Shown in pieces: positions 56,664 to 64,000 of a DNA stretch of 64,000 nucleotides. The translations under genes and the position numbers were made by a program. The number at the start of each line of letters is the position of its first letter. Within the stretch, counting starts at the first letter, position 1. The stretch is from Sutcliffiella horikoshii DSM 8719 (GTDB lineage Bacteria; Bacillota; Bacilli; Bacillales; Bacillaceae_I), in the NCBI GenBank assembly GCA_001648575.1, contig LQXN01000067.1:372001-436000 (forward strand), read 5' to 3'. Under the pieces are notes generated by a model. The model was not told the origin of the DNA and made no database searches. It saw nothing but the letters and a program-made list of their open reading frames with translations.

Positions 56664-57164
56664 ATGGCCATCCATATCGTAAAACCTGGGGAAACATTGA
56701 ACTTGATTGCCATGGATTACCGCAAGACCTTAGCAGAGATCTTAGCTGCTAACCGTATATCGAATCCAAATATCATCGTACCCGGACAGCGTATTATTAT
56801 CCCCGGCATACCTGATGCGGAAACCATTCCCTACACAATAGAAATTTCCATAGCAAATAAAAGGTTAGTATTGAAGGATAAAGGTGTAGTCATAAAAACT
56901 TATCCTATTGCGGTTGGAAGAATGTTATACAATACCCCAATCGGAGATTTTATCATTGTTAATCGTCAACCGAATCCAGGTGGACCATTTGGGGTGATGT
57001 GGCTATCACTCTCCAAGTTATCCTATGGCATTCATGGCACGAATGATCCGAGTTCTATAGGAAAAGCCGTATCAAAGGGTTGCGTGCGCATGTTCAATCG
57101 AGATGTATTGGAGCTCTCATCCATCGTCCCTAATGGAACGCGTGTTTTTATACGACCACAATAG
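56664..57164 (+). CDS. ykuD: L,D-transpeptidase YkuD
   Basis: A 166-residue enzyme that makes or edits 3-3 cross-links or anchors in peptidoglycan. N-terminal LysM ([20 protein letters not shown]) and a C-terminal YkuD domain with the catalytic IHGTND and SKGCVRMFN (Cys about residue 145). No signal peptide, as in the B. subtilis protein, which is made during sporulation. AAAGGTGG precedes the ATG. Confidence 0.95.
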   Translation: MAIHIVKPGETLNLIAMDYRKTLAEILAANRISNPNIIVPGQRIIIPGIPDAETIPYTIEISIANKRLVLKDKGVVIKTYPIAVGRMLYNTPIGDFIIVNRQPNPGGPFGVMWLSLSKLSYGIHGTNDPSSIGKAVSKGCVRMFNRDVLELSSIVPNGTRVFIRPQ

Positions 57165-57249
57165 TTTACGCGAATATCAGCATAATAGTAGCTCCCCTTC
57201 CATTTTTTACGAAGGAACAGTATAATAAGGAAAAGGAAAGGAGCCTACT

Positions 57250-57732
57250 ATGCATAATCAAAGCTATACGAATCAAAGAAAACACGATTCCTCCATTGAA
57301 TCTTCTATTGAAAACCTCTCACGTGCCATTTTCACTGTAAATCGGCATGCCAAAACCGCGCCAGACCCAAAGTTTCTCTATACTTTAAAAAGAAAAGCCC
57401 TAGAGAAACTTATTACTGAGGGAAAAGCTACAAAAAAAGGATTACATTTTTCAAGAAATCCCAAAAATAGCAGACAGCAATCTGACGTGCTCGTATCTGC
57501 AGGAGACTATTATTTTCATCTTCCTCCTACTAAGGAGGACTTTACAGAATTGCAGCACCTTGGGGAGCTAAACGACCATTACCGCAATCCAAAGGCAAAT
57601 ATGTCATTGTCAGTGGCTAAGAATTTACTCCAAAGGTATACAAACTTCTACCCTACGGACGGAAAAAAGCAACCTGCAAAAAAACAGTATCAGAAACCCG
57701 TATTCAAAAAACTAGGAGAAAGCTACTTATAA
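57250..57732 (+). CDS. ykyB: YkyB-like protein
   Basis: A 160-residue basic protein of the YkyB-like family (NLSRAIFTVNRHAKTAPDPK ... YTLKRKALEKLI). Function unknown. AAAGGAG eight bases upstream of the ATG. It sits between ykuD and cheV, as ykyB does in B. subtilis. Its terminator is split by repeat element B. Confidence 0.88.
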   Translation: MHNQSYTNQRKHDSSIESSIENLSRAIFTVNRHAKTAPDPKFLYTLKRKALEKLITEGKATKKGLHFSRNPKNSRQQSDVLVSAGDYYFHLPPTKEDFTELQHLGELNDHYRNPKANMSLSVAKNLLQRYTNFYPTDGKKQPAKKQYQKPVFKKLGESYL

Positions 57733-57740
57733 TTAAAGAA

Positions 57741-58023
57741 CAAGGAGTCCAATCAAACGATTGGGCTCCTTGCAGTGTGTAGACAAAGTTATTTTATCTT
57801 TGAGATATGCAATAACAAGTTGATCGTAGTGGAAGGCGCGCAGACTTCTGCGGGAGGAAGGGACAGGGAAGACCCCGCAGGGCGTAAGCCCGAGGAGGCT
57901 TCCGGACCGCCCGCGAAAAGCGAAGCGCCTGGAACGAAGATCAACAGCAGGATGCAAATTTAAAAATATTTAGGGCTTTGTCAACAGTCTGCAAGGAGTC
58001 CAATCAAACGATTGGGCTCCTTG
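57741..58023 (+). mobile_element. Repeat element B (219 bp) flanked by duplicated terminator hairpins
   Basis: Element 57773-57991 begins CAGTGTGTAGACAAAG and ends CTTTGTCAACAGTCTG. The 32-base hairpin (CAAGGAGTCC ... GGGCTCCTTG) is present, identical, at 57741-57772 and 57992-58023. The core is nearly identical to A and D. It lies between converging ykyB and cheV, so it interrupts their shared terminator. A minus-strand frame inside reads Arg/Ser-rich protein but has no start signals. Confidence 0.87.
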
Positions 58024-58029
58024 TTATGT

Positions 58030-58926
58030 TTAGAATAGTTTCGAGTCAATCAAATCTATCAACTTTGTAAGTTGTGGTTTGCTGATCTGCGCATCCGCAC
58101 CAACCTGCTCCCCTTTATGTCTTAAATGATCTGTAATCAATGAGGAAAAAATAATGACCGGCATACCACTTAGAAAGCTGTCACTTTTGATTTTTTTAGT
58201 AAGGTGATGGCCATCCATTTGGGGCATCTCAATGTCTGTGATCAGAAGGTCTACCTGTTCTTGACCATTTTTCACTTCTGTCACCATATACTCCCATGCT
58301 TCCTTCCCATTTTCAAAGAAAAGAGTATGTTCAAAACCTGCAGCTTGTAATGTTTCCTCCAAAAGCTTTCTGAGCATAAAAGAATCTTCCGCTACCAGGA
58401 TTTTTTTATCCCTTCTTTCAGGTTTCACATTCTTGTCCATTCGGGCAGCCTCTTTATCTAGGTTGGGAAAAATATCAAACATGATTTTTTCCACATCCAC
58501 AAGGAGAATCATCTTTGATTCCTGCTTGATCACACCGGTGATATGATCTTCGAATCCCTGTTGGAACGAAGCTGGTTTCTCCATATCCGACCAAGAAACC
58601 CGATGAATTTGAGTAACATGATCCACCTTCAATATAACTTTCATCCCATTAAATTCTGAAACAATGAATTTCTGTTCCGGGTATTGGCATTTATCCTCAA
58701 TCTCTAGAGCTCTTCTTAAATGAATGACAGGAAGAACTTCCCCCCTAAGTTCCAGAACCCCCTCCACATTTGCATGAGAATGCGGAATTTTAGTAACAGC
58801 TACAGGCTTAATGATCTCCCTTACCTTGAGAACATTTATTCCAAAACTGGTTTCACCTAGTAAGAACTCCAAAAATTCAACCTCATTAGTTCCTGAATCC
58901 AACAATATTCCACTTTTATTTTCCAA
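58030..58926 (-). CDS. cheV: Chemotaxis coupling protein CheV
   Basis: A 298-residue fusion of a CheW-like coupling domain (about 13-160; EFLLGETSFGINVLKVREII) and a response-regulator receiver domain (about 175-298; KILVAEDSFMLRKLLEE). The phosphorylated Asp is D231 in LLITDIEMPQMDG; the Lys of the receiver is in ISKPQL. It couples receptors to CheA and helps adaptation. TTG at 58926 with GGAAGGG about ten bases upstream. Position beside ykyB as in B. subtilis. Confidence 0.95.
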   Translation of the reverse strand: MENKSGILLDSGTNEVEFLEFLLGETSFGINVLKVREIIKPVAVTKIPHSHANVEGVLELRGEVLPVIHLRRALEIEDKCQYPEQKFIVSEFNGMKVILKVDHVTQIHRVSWSDMEKPASFQQGFEDHITGVIKQESKMILLVDVEKIMFDIFPNLDKEAARMDKNVKPERRDKKILVAEDSFMLRKLLEETLQAAGFEHTLFFENGKEAWEYMVTEVKNGQEQVDLLITDIEMPQMDGHHLTKKIKSDSFLSGMPVIIFSSLITDHLRHKGEQVGADAQISKPQLTKLIDLIDSKLF

Positions 58927-59005
58927 AATTAATACGCCCTTCCATCCTTAACTAGATGTTGCTCTATAATTTTTATCGGAAAATAAGTGAACTTGTTGAG
59001 ACTCT

Positions 59006-60817
59006 TCAAGAAAAGCTTTTCTCCAATTCATCAACCAATGACCCAACATAGGCTACAGCTGTCTTGATTGGCTCAGGAGACGTCATATCCACACCAGCCA
59101 ATTGCATCAGTTCTAATGGCTTTAACGTACCTCCTGCTTTCAAAGCAGAAAGCCAACGGTCGACTGCCGGCTGTCCTTCCTCTTGAATCAGCTTAGCAGC
59201 AGCTGTGGAAGCTGTCAGGCCCGCTGAATACGTGTATGGATATAGGCCCATATAATAATGAGGCTGACGCATCCAAGTCAAGCCTGCTCCTTCATCCAAT
59301 TCAACTGCATCACCCCAGAAATCAGCTAGCAAAGCAGTTTTCTGTTCACATAGGACATTGGCAGTGATTGGGGTTCCCTTGCCGGCAAGCTCATACACCC
59401 GACGTTGAAGTTCCCCCTCCAAAATATGAGTTACAAAATTATGATAATACGTACCAAGTGATTGTAAGATTACCCAACGACGCATTCTTTCTTCATTCGG
59501 CTTAGCAAGGATATGGTGACTTAGTAACATTTCGTTCATAGTGGAAGGTGCTTCGACAAAATATCTGGATGGACGTGTATTGGAAATTCTTTGGTATCGA
59601 CCTGCCAATCGGAAATGCCCTGCATGGCCTAATTCATGAGCAAGTGTATAGGCATTTCTCATGGAGTCACTCCAGGTCATAAGGATGTATGGATGAACTC
59701 CATAAGGGCTGGAACAAAATGCACCGGACCCCTTTCCAATATTATCCGCCAAGTCAATCCAACGGTTATTCAGCCCCTCTTCCATGATTTCCAGATACTC
59801 CGGACCCATCACTTCCAAAGATTCCAAAATAAGCTTAGATGCTTCATCATAAGTAATTTCAGGATTGAAGTCAGGATCAAGTGGAGCCTTCAAATCACAA
59901 AACTTCATATTCTCAAGGCCTAGTACCTTCTGCTTCAGTTTAGCAAACCTGCGCATATGGGGGGCTAACTCTTGTTGAATGATATCTAATTGATTATGAT
60001 ACATTTCTTTTGTCACTTGCTGATCATGAAGAAGCATATCGGTAACTGAATCATAGTTACGTAATTTAGCCTCCACAACCTGTTTTTTCACTTCTGTTGC
60101 ATAGGTTGCAGCATAAGTATGCTTATATTGTTTAAGAGTCTCAATATAGGATTGATATGCCTTCCTGCGAAGTTCTGTATTTGAAGACCCCTCATAGTTA
60201 GGAAAAGAGTTGAAAGATAAAGGATGCTCTTGACCATCTTCTGTTGTGAAGGACGAAAATCTCATATCTGAGATTAAGCTTCTTTGATAAATCATATATG
60301 GAGCATTGTGTACCTCACCAAATGCGGAAAGAACTTCTTCTGCGTCAGGTGACAGTTTATGAGGCTTAGTCTCCAATACATCCAACAAAGTTTTTTGGAA
60401 CTCTTTCAGTTCAGGCTCATGTTCTATGTAATTTAAAATCGCTTCCTCGTTTAATTGTAGAATTTCAGATTGAACAAAAGAAATTTGTGTACTGAATTGA
60501 GATAACATCCCACCGACTCTTGTTGAATTCGCCTGGTTTTCAGGGTTTGTCCCATCCTCAGATTGCTTTAATGAAGCATATGTCATCACTCTAGCAACTC
60601 TTTCAGTTAACTCATCCTTATCCTTTAGGCAGTCAAGGAGTGTTCTCGCATTAGCAACCACCCTTCCTTTATAACGCGTTACCTTTGAAAGGTCCATCTG
60701 AACGGCAGCAAGCTCCTGTTCCCAATCTTCTTTAGACTTAAATAAATCTTCTAAATTCCAGGTCATTTCCAATGGTACATCTTCTCTGTTACTTGCTCTT
60801 TTCAATAATTGCGCCAT
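59006..60817 (-). CDS. pepF: Oligoendopeptidase F
   Basis: Cytoplasmic M3-family zinc metallopeptidase of 603 residues that cleaves short peptides. Zinc motif AHELGHAGHF (HExxH) at about residue 390 with the downstream glutamate in YFVEAPSTMNEM. N-terminal helical lobe from EMTWNLEDLFKSKEDWEQEL. Its position between cheV and tre is not the B. subtilis arrangement. GGAGGGG before the ATG. No clear terminator directly after it. Confidence 0.95.
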   Translation of the reverse strand: MAQLLKRASNREDVPLEMTWNLEDLFKSKEDWEQELAAVQMDLSKVTRYKGRVVANARTLLDCLKDKDELTERVARVMTYASLKQSEDGTNPENQANSTRVGGMLSQFSTQISFVQSEILQLNEEAILNYIEHEPELKEFQKTLLDVLETKPHKLSPDAEEVLSAFGEVHNAPYMIYQRSLISDMRFSSFTTEDGQEHPLSFNSFPNYEGSSNTELRRKAYQSYIETLKQYKHTYAATYATEVKKQVVEAKLRNYDSVTDMLLHDQQVTKEMYHNQLDIIQQELAPHMRRFAKLKQKVLGLENMKFCDLKAPLDPDFNPEITYDEASKLILESLEVMGPEYLEIMEEGLNNRWIDLADNIGKGSGAFCSSPYGVHPYILMTWSDSMRNAYTLAHELGHAGHFRLAGRYQRISNTRPSRYFVEAPSTMNEMLLSHHILAKPNEERMRRWVILQSLGTYYHNFVTHILEGELQRRVYELAGKGTPITANVLCEQKTALLADFWGDAVELDEGAGLTWMRQPHYYMGLYPYTYSAGLTASTAAAKLIQEEGQPAVDRWLSALKAGGTLKPLELMQLAGVDMTSPEPIKTAVAYVGSLVDELEKSFS

Positions 60818-60950
60818 TATGTCCCCTCCATTTATTTCGTATTTCGAATTATTAAATTCTATTATAATCTAAATGAGTCGTTATTTGTAGGTATTTTTAG
60901 AAAATTATAATTATTAATTGTTGTTCAAACTATATTCAGATTACAAATTA

Positions 60951-61459
60951 AGCCACTCCCATTAGTAGGGAGTGGCTCAGTGTGTAGACAAAGTTATTTT
61001 CGAATGATAAATTCCTGGTTGATCGTAGTGGAAGGAGCGTAGACTCCTGCGGGAGGAAGGGACAGGTAAGACCCCGCAACGAAGTGAGGAGGCTTACGGA
61101 CCGCCCGCTGGAAAGCGAAGCTCCTGTAACGGAGATCAACCGTTCCAACAGATAACCTAACTAAATTTTAGTTTGTCTACGGTCTGAGCCACTCCCATTA
61201 GTAGGGAGTGGCTATATGTGTAAACAAAGTCTTAAATCTATAGGAATATGCAATACCCATGTTGATCGTAGTGGCAGGCGCGCAGACTTCTGCGGGAGGA
61301 AGGGACAGGGAAGACCCCGCAGGGCGTAAGCCCGAGGAGGCTTCCGGACCGCCCGCGAAAAGCGAAGCGCCTGGAACGAAGATCAACAGCAGGATGCAAT
61401 TTTAAAATTTTTAGGGCTTTGTCAACAGTCTGAGCCACTCCCATTAGTAGGGAGTGGCT
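60951..61459 (+). mobile_element. Tandem repeat elements C and D with three terminator hairpins
   Basis: Hairpin copies of 27 bases (AGCCACTCCC ... GGGAGTGGCT), all identical, lie at 60951-60977, 61187-61213 and 61433-61459. Between them are element C (60978-61186, 209 bp) and element D (61214-61432, 219 bp) in the same orientation. D is nearly identical to A and B; C belongs with E to a second subfamily (arm AGATAACCTAACTAAA). The array lies between treR and pepF, at the end of the trehalose operon. Confidence 0.88.
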
Positions 61460-61469
61460 CTGTTGACTC

Positions 61470-62180
61470 TTATATTTTCATTCTTCTTGCAAAATCAACA
61501 AACCTAAATTTGTCCAATCGATGGCGTGACTCCGTATATTGGAAGGGGCTTGCGTCATCAAGGTGAACGATACTTTTTACCACCACTACATGTGACAACC
61601 CATTTAGGTCAAGGTAAGCCCTATCTTCATCTGTTGCTTCCTCCACCGTTACTTCTTTGTCTGCAAAGGCTATTTGTAAAGATAGATCCTTTTCCAAAAA
61701 ATCATATATTGAGTTGCTGCAAATAGAGTGATCAAGTATGGGAACCTGGCTTTTTATAAAATAATCCTTATCAAGTATGATACTTTCCCCGTCTACTTTA
61801 CGGGAACGTACTACCTTCCAAAGGTCACTTTCTCCAAGCTTCTGTTGAAGATCTGCGGTTTCGATTACTGAGTCCAGTTCATGGACTATGGTCTCCCAAG
61901 GACTTCCCATTTTTTCAGCCAATTCCTTAAAGCTGATCAAGCCTGAAATGGGAAAATCAAATTTATCACGATGAAGTACAACAGACCCCTTACCGCGAAT
62001 CTTTTGAATATAACCGTTTTGGGCTAACTGATTCAATGCTTTTCTGACAGTTTCTCTGGATGTATCAAAAAGCTCCAACAGTTCATGCTCAGACGGCAGT
62101 TTTTCTCCCGCAACATATTCATGGCGTTCGATTTTGGAAACAAGCTTCTGATAAATTACCTGATATTTATTATTTTTCAT
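61470..62180 (-). CDS. treR: Trehalose operon repressor (GntR family)
   Basis: A 236-residue repressor of the tre genes, released by trehalose 6-phosphate. N-terminal GntR winged helix (GEKLPSEHELLELFDTSRET, VRKALNQLAQNGYIQKIRGK) and a C-terminal UTRA effector domain (about 95-230; FQYTESRHRLDKFRFVDFAR). TAGGTGG precedes the ATG. Follows treA by 27 bases in a treP-treA-treR order. Its transcript runs into elements D and C. Confidence 0.95.
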   Translation of the reverse strand: MKNNKYQVIYQKLVSKIERHEYVAGEKLPSEHELLELFDTSRETVRKALNQLAQNGYIQKIRGKGSVVLHRDKFDFPISGLISFKELAEKMGSPWETIVHELDSVIETADLQQKLGESDLWKVVRSRKVDGESIILDKDYFIKSQVPILDHSICSNSIYDFLEKDLSLQIAFADKEVTVEEATDEDRAYLDLNGLSHVVVVKSIVHLDDASPFQYTESRHRLDKFRFVDFARRMKI

Positions 62181-62207
62181 TTTCTACCACCTACAGTTAT
62201 TGTAGCA

Positions 62208-63908
62208 TTACTTTTTTAGGTGATAAACGATGGATTCATATGGACGTAAAGAAATTTCTTTAAACTCCTGTGGGGAATCCTCATAATTGCTTAAGATGAT
62301 TTCTGACTTGTAGCCCTCTGCATCAACATCTTCTGGCAATCGGAAAGAGGTTTCTTTCCCGTAGTAATTATTAACCACGAGAAGCTTTTCATTTTCTGTA
62401 TTTCTAATATAGGCGAAAATTTCAGGATGGTCACCTACCAGTAATTGAAAATCACCGTGAGTGATGACATCATATTCCCTGCGGAGCTCAATCAATTTTT
62501 TATAATGATAGAAAACAGAATCTTCATTTTTCAATGCAGCATCCGCATTGATTTCCGGATAATTGCTCGCTACCCCGATCCATGGAGTACCTTTTGTAAA
62601 CCCTGCATTTTCGTCAGCATTCCATTGCACCGGGGTTCTTGAATTATCACGTGACTTATGTCGTAGAATTTCAAGAATTTCCTGTTCACCCATGCCAGCT
62701 TCTTTTTTTAGATTAAATGTGTTTAATGATTCTACATCCCGATAATCACTGATTTTTACAAAGCCGGGGTTGGTCATCCCGAATTCTTCCCCTTGATAGA
62801 TATAAGGAGTACCGCGCATCATGTGCATGCTTGTCGCTAGCATTTTTGCGGATTTGTTGTGGTATTCCTTATCGTCACCATAACGAGAAACAATACGTGG
62901 CTGATCATGATTACACCAGAACAGCGCATTCCAGCCACCACCCTTTTCCATCTCGATCTGCCAAGTAGATAAGATATCCTTCAGCTGTTGAAAATCAAAG
63001 TCGGCAACAGACCATTTTTCCCCATCTGGGTAATCCACTTTCAAGTGATGGAAATTGAAGGTCATGCTTAATTCATTACGGTCTGGACGAGTGTATTTGA
63101 TGCAATGGTCAATTGTTGTGGAGGACATCTCTCCAACTGTCATGCTGTCATATTTAGAAAATACTTCTTCATACATCTCATTCATGTATTCATGGACTCG
63201 TGGTCCATCTGTATAGAATTTCCGACCGTCCCCTGGAGGTACAGAACCATCATCATCCGGAAATTCCTGATCTTTAGAAATAAGGTTAATGACGTCCAGT
63301 CGGAAGCCATCCACTCCTTTATCAAACCAAAAGGTCATCATATCATAAACCTGCTTGCGGACTTCTTCATTTTCCCAGTTCAGATCGGCTTGAGTGACAT
63401 CGAAAAGATGTAAATACCATTGTCCTGTTTTATCATCATACTGCCAAGCATTCCCGCCAAATTTCGACTCCCAATTCGTCGGCTCACTTCCATCTTCCTT
63501 GGAGTCCTTCCAGATATAAAAATCGCGATAAGGATTATTGTCTTTGGCCTCTTTTGATTTTTGGAACCAGTCATGCTCAGTGGAAGTATGGTTAACCACA
63601 ATATCCATTATTACTTTAATTCCTTTACTATGCGCTTCAGATAAAAGCTGGTCAAAGTCCTCCATGGTCCCGTACTCTTCATGAATGGAAAAATAGTCAC
63701 TGATATCATAGCCGTTATCTTTTTGTGGAGACTTATAGATCGGGGTTAACCAGATAACATCGACACCAAGTTCTTTCAGGTAGTCCAGTTTTTCGATGAT
63801 TCCCTGAATATCCCCTACACCATTCCCCGTTGTATCATTAAAGCTTTTGGGATATATCTGATAAACGACAGATCTCTTCCACCAAGGTTCTTTTTCTGTA
63901 TTAGTCAT
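62208..63908 (-). CDS. treA: Alpha,alpha-phosphotrehalase
   Basis: GH13-family hydrolase of 566 residues that splits trehalose 6-phosphate into glucose and glucose 6-phosphate. GH13 motifs are intact: DIVVNHTSTEHDWF (region I), GFRLDVINLIS with the nucleophile Asp (region II), VGEMSS with the acid/base Glu (region III) and FWCNHDQPRI (region IV). ATG with AGAGGTG seven bases upstream; it overlaps the probable end of treP by eight bases (ATGACTAA), so the two are translationally coupled. Confidence 0.96.
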   Translation of the reverse strand: MTNTEKEPWWKRSVVYQIYPKSFNDTTGNGVGDIQGIIEKLDYLKELGVDVIWLTPIYKSPQKDNGYDISDYFSIHEEYGTMEDFDQLLSEAHSKGIKVIMDIVVNHTSTEHDWFQKSKEAKDNNPYRDFYIWKDSKEDGSEPTNWESKFGGNAWQYDDKTGQWYLHLFDVTQADLNWENEEVRKQVYDMMTFWFDKGVDGFRLDVINLISKDQEFPDDDGSVPPGDGRKFYTDGPRVHEYMNEMYEEVFSKYDSMTVGEMSSTTIDHCIKYTRPDRNELSMTFNFHHLKVDYPDGEKWSVADFDFQQLKDILSTWQIEMEKGGGWNALFWCNHDQPRIVSRYGDDKEYHNKSAKMLATSMHMMRGTPYIYQGEEFGMTNPGFVKISDYRDVESLNTFNLKKEAGMGEQEILEILRHKSRDNSRTPVQWNADENAGFTKGTPWIGVASNYPEINADAALKNEDSVFYHYKKLIELRREYDVITHGDFQLLVGDHPEIFAYIRNTENEKLLVVNNYYGKETSFRLPEDVDAEGYKSEIILSNYEDSPQEFKEISLRPYESIVYHLKK

Positions 63909-64000
63909 TAGTAAACACCTCTGTTTTGTTTTTATTCAAGTCTATCTTCGTAGACTTGAATGCTTTATCATCATGCTCTTTACCCTGGGTACTGTATAAT
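63901..64000 (-). CDS. treP: Probable 3' end of treP (trehalose PTS permease), cut by window edge
   Basis: One minus-strand frame is open from the right edge to TAA at 63901-63903 and overlaps the treA start. It reads LYSTQGKEHDDKAFKSTKID and LNKNKTEVFTND. The other two frames stop early. The treP-treA-treR order known in Bacillus makes treP the expected neighbour, but these last 32 residues carry no diagnostic PTS motif. Confidence 0.4.
   Translation of the reverse strand, partial: LYSTQGKEHDDKAFKSTKIDLNKNKTEVFTND
63934..63961. other. Stem-loop upstream of treA
   Basis: Perfect 11-base stem ATTCAAGTCTA / TAGACTTGAAT with a six-base loop. On the minus strand it is followed by A residues, so it is not a terminator. 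It lies within the presumed treP end and could stabilise or limit the treA message. Confidence 0.6.

Noticed and set aside
57733-57957. Minus-strand frame of 74 codons within element B (Arg/Ser-rich), and the like in elements C and D (60948-61148, 61198-61444)
   Set aside because: These follow from the GC-rich core of the repeat. They have no ribosome site and differ in frame between copies; such frames are a common artefact of this repeat type.

Overview
This window looks like a chromosomal segment of a low-GC, endospore-forming Bacillaceae bacterium. The evidence is Bacillus-type ribosome binding sites with frequent TTG and GTG starts, Rho-independent terminators after most genes, sporulation-type genes (ylaJ, ykuD), and a gene order that follows the Bacillus subtilis yla, ykt, pdh and yku regions almost gene for gene. 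It is not B. subtilis itself, because several genes are missing, added or moved. Genus-level naming would be a guess. No rRNA, tRNA, CRISPR array, prophage or intact insertion sequence was seen.

Layout. 1-16 kb: pyruvate carboxylase (pycA, cut by the left edge), then ylaN, glutaminase, ylaL, ylaK (PhoH), ylaJ, ylaI, ylaH, typA, ylaF, suhB, ykzI-like, yktB, yktA, a nitronate-monooxygenase-like gene and speA. ftsW, which lies between ylaN and pycA in B. subtilis, is not here. 16-31 kb: a probable SR1 dual-function RNA encoding the SR1P peptide, two conserved small genes, a lipoprotein deacetylase, slp, the pyruvate dehydrogenase operon pdhABCD, ykyA, a type-2 deformylase, ykrA, an EamA transporter, an unlisted 23-codon basic microgene, and rpoY-rnjA. 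31-39 kb: a 21-bp phased repeat array, a broken copy of prfB, ktrC, an XRE regulator with a 29-aa membrane peptide, a heterodimeric ABC exporter, and ykuV. 39-58 kb: the yku region (ykuU, ykuT, ykuS, ykuR, dapH, ccpC, darB, ykuK, ykuJ, ykuI, fadH, ykuE, ykuD, ykyB, cheV) with several inserted genes (popT-like, TSUP, MFS, glutaredoxin, LysM protein). 59-64 kb: pepF and the trehalose operon (treP end, treA, treR).

Functional links. Central carbon flow is the common theme. pycA and pdhABCD sit at the pyruvate node, DarB is a c-di-AMP sensor known in B. subtilis to act on pyruvate carboxylase, CcpC senses the citrate branch, and the SR1 promoter carries CcpN-like and cre-like sites. rpoY-rnjA and SR1P are also linked, since SR1P is reported to act with GapA on RNase J1. 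dapH and ykuR are two steps of the acetylase route to diaminopimelate.

The most unusual signal is a family of about 209-220 bp GC-rich non-coding elements with short inverted ends. They sit inside gene-end terminators, and at three loci the complete, locus-specific terminator hairpin (24, 32 and 27 bp) is duplicated on both sides. One locus has two elements in tandem and three hairpin copies. Decayed relatives lie near 52.0 kb and inside the pdh operon.
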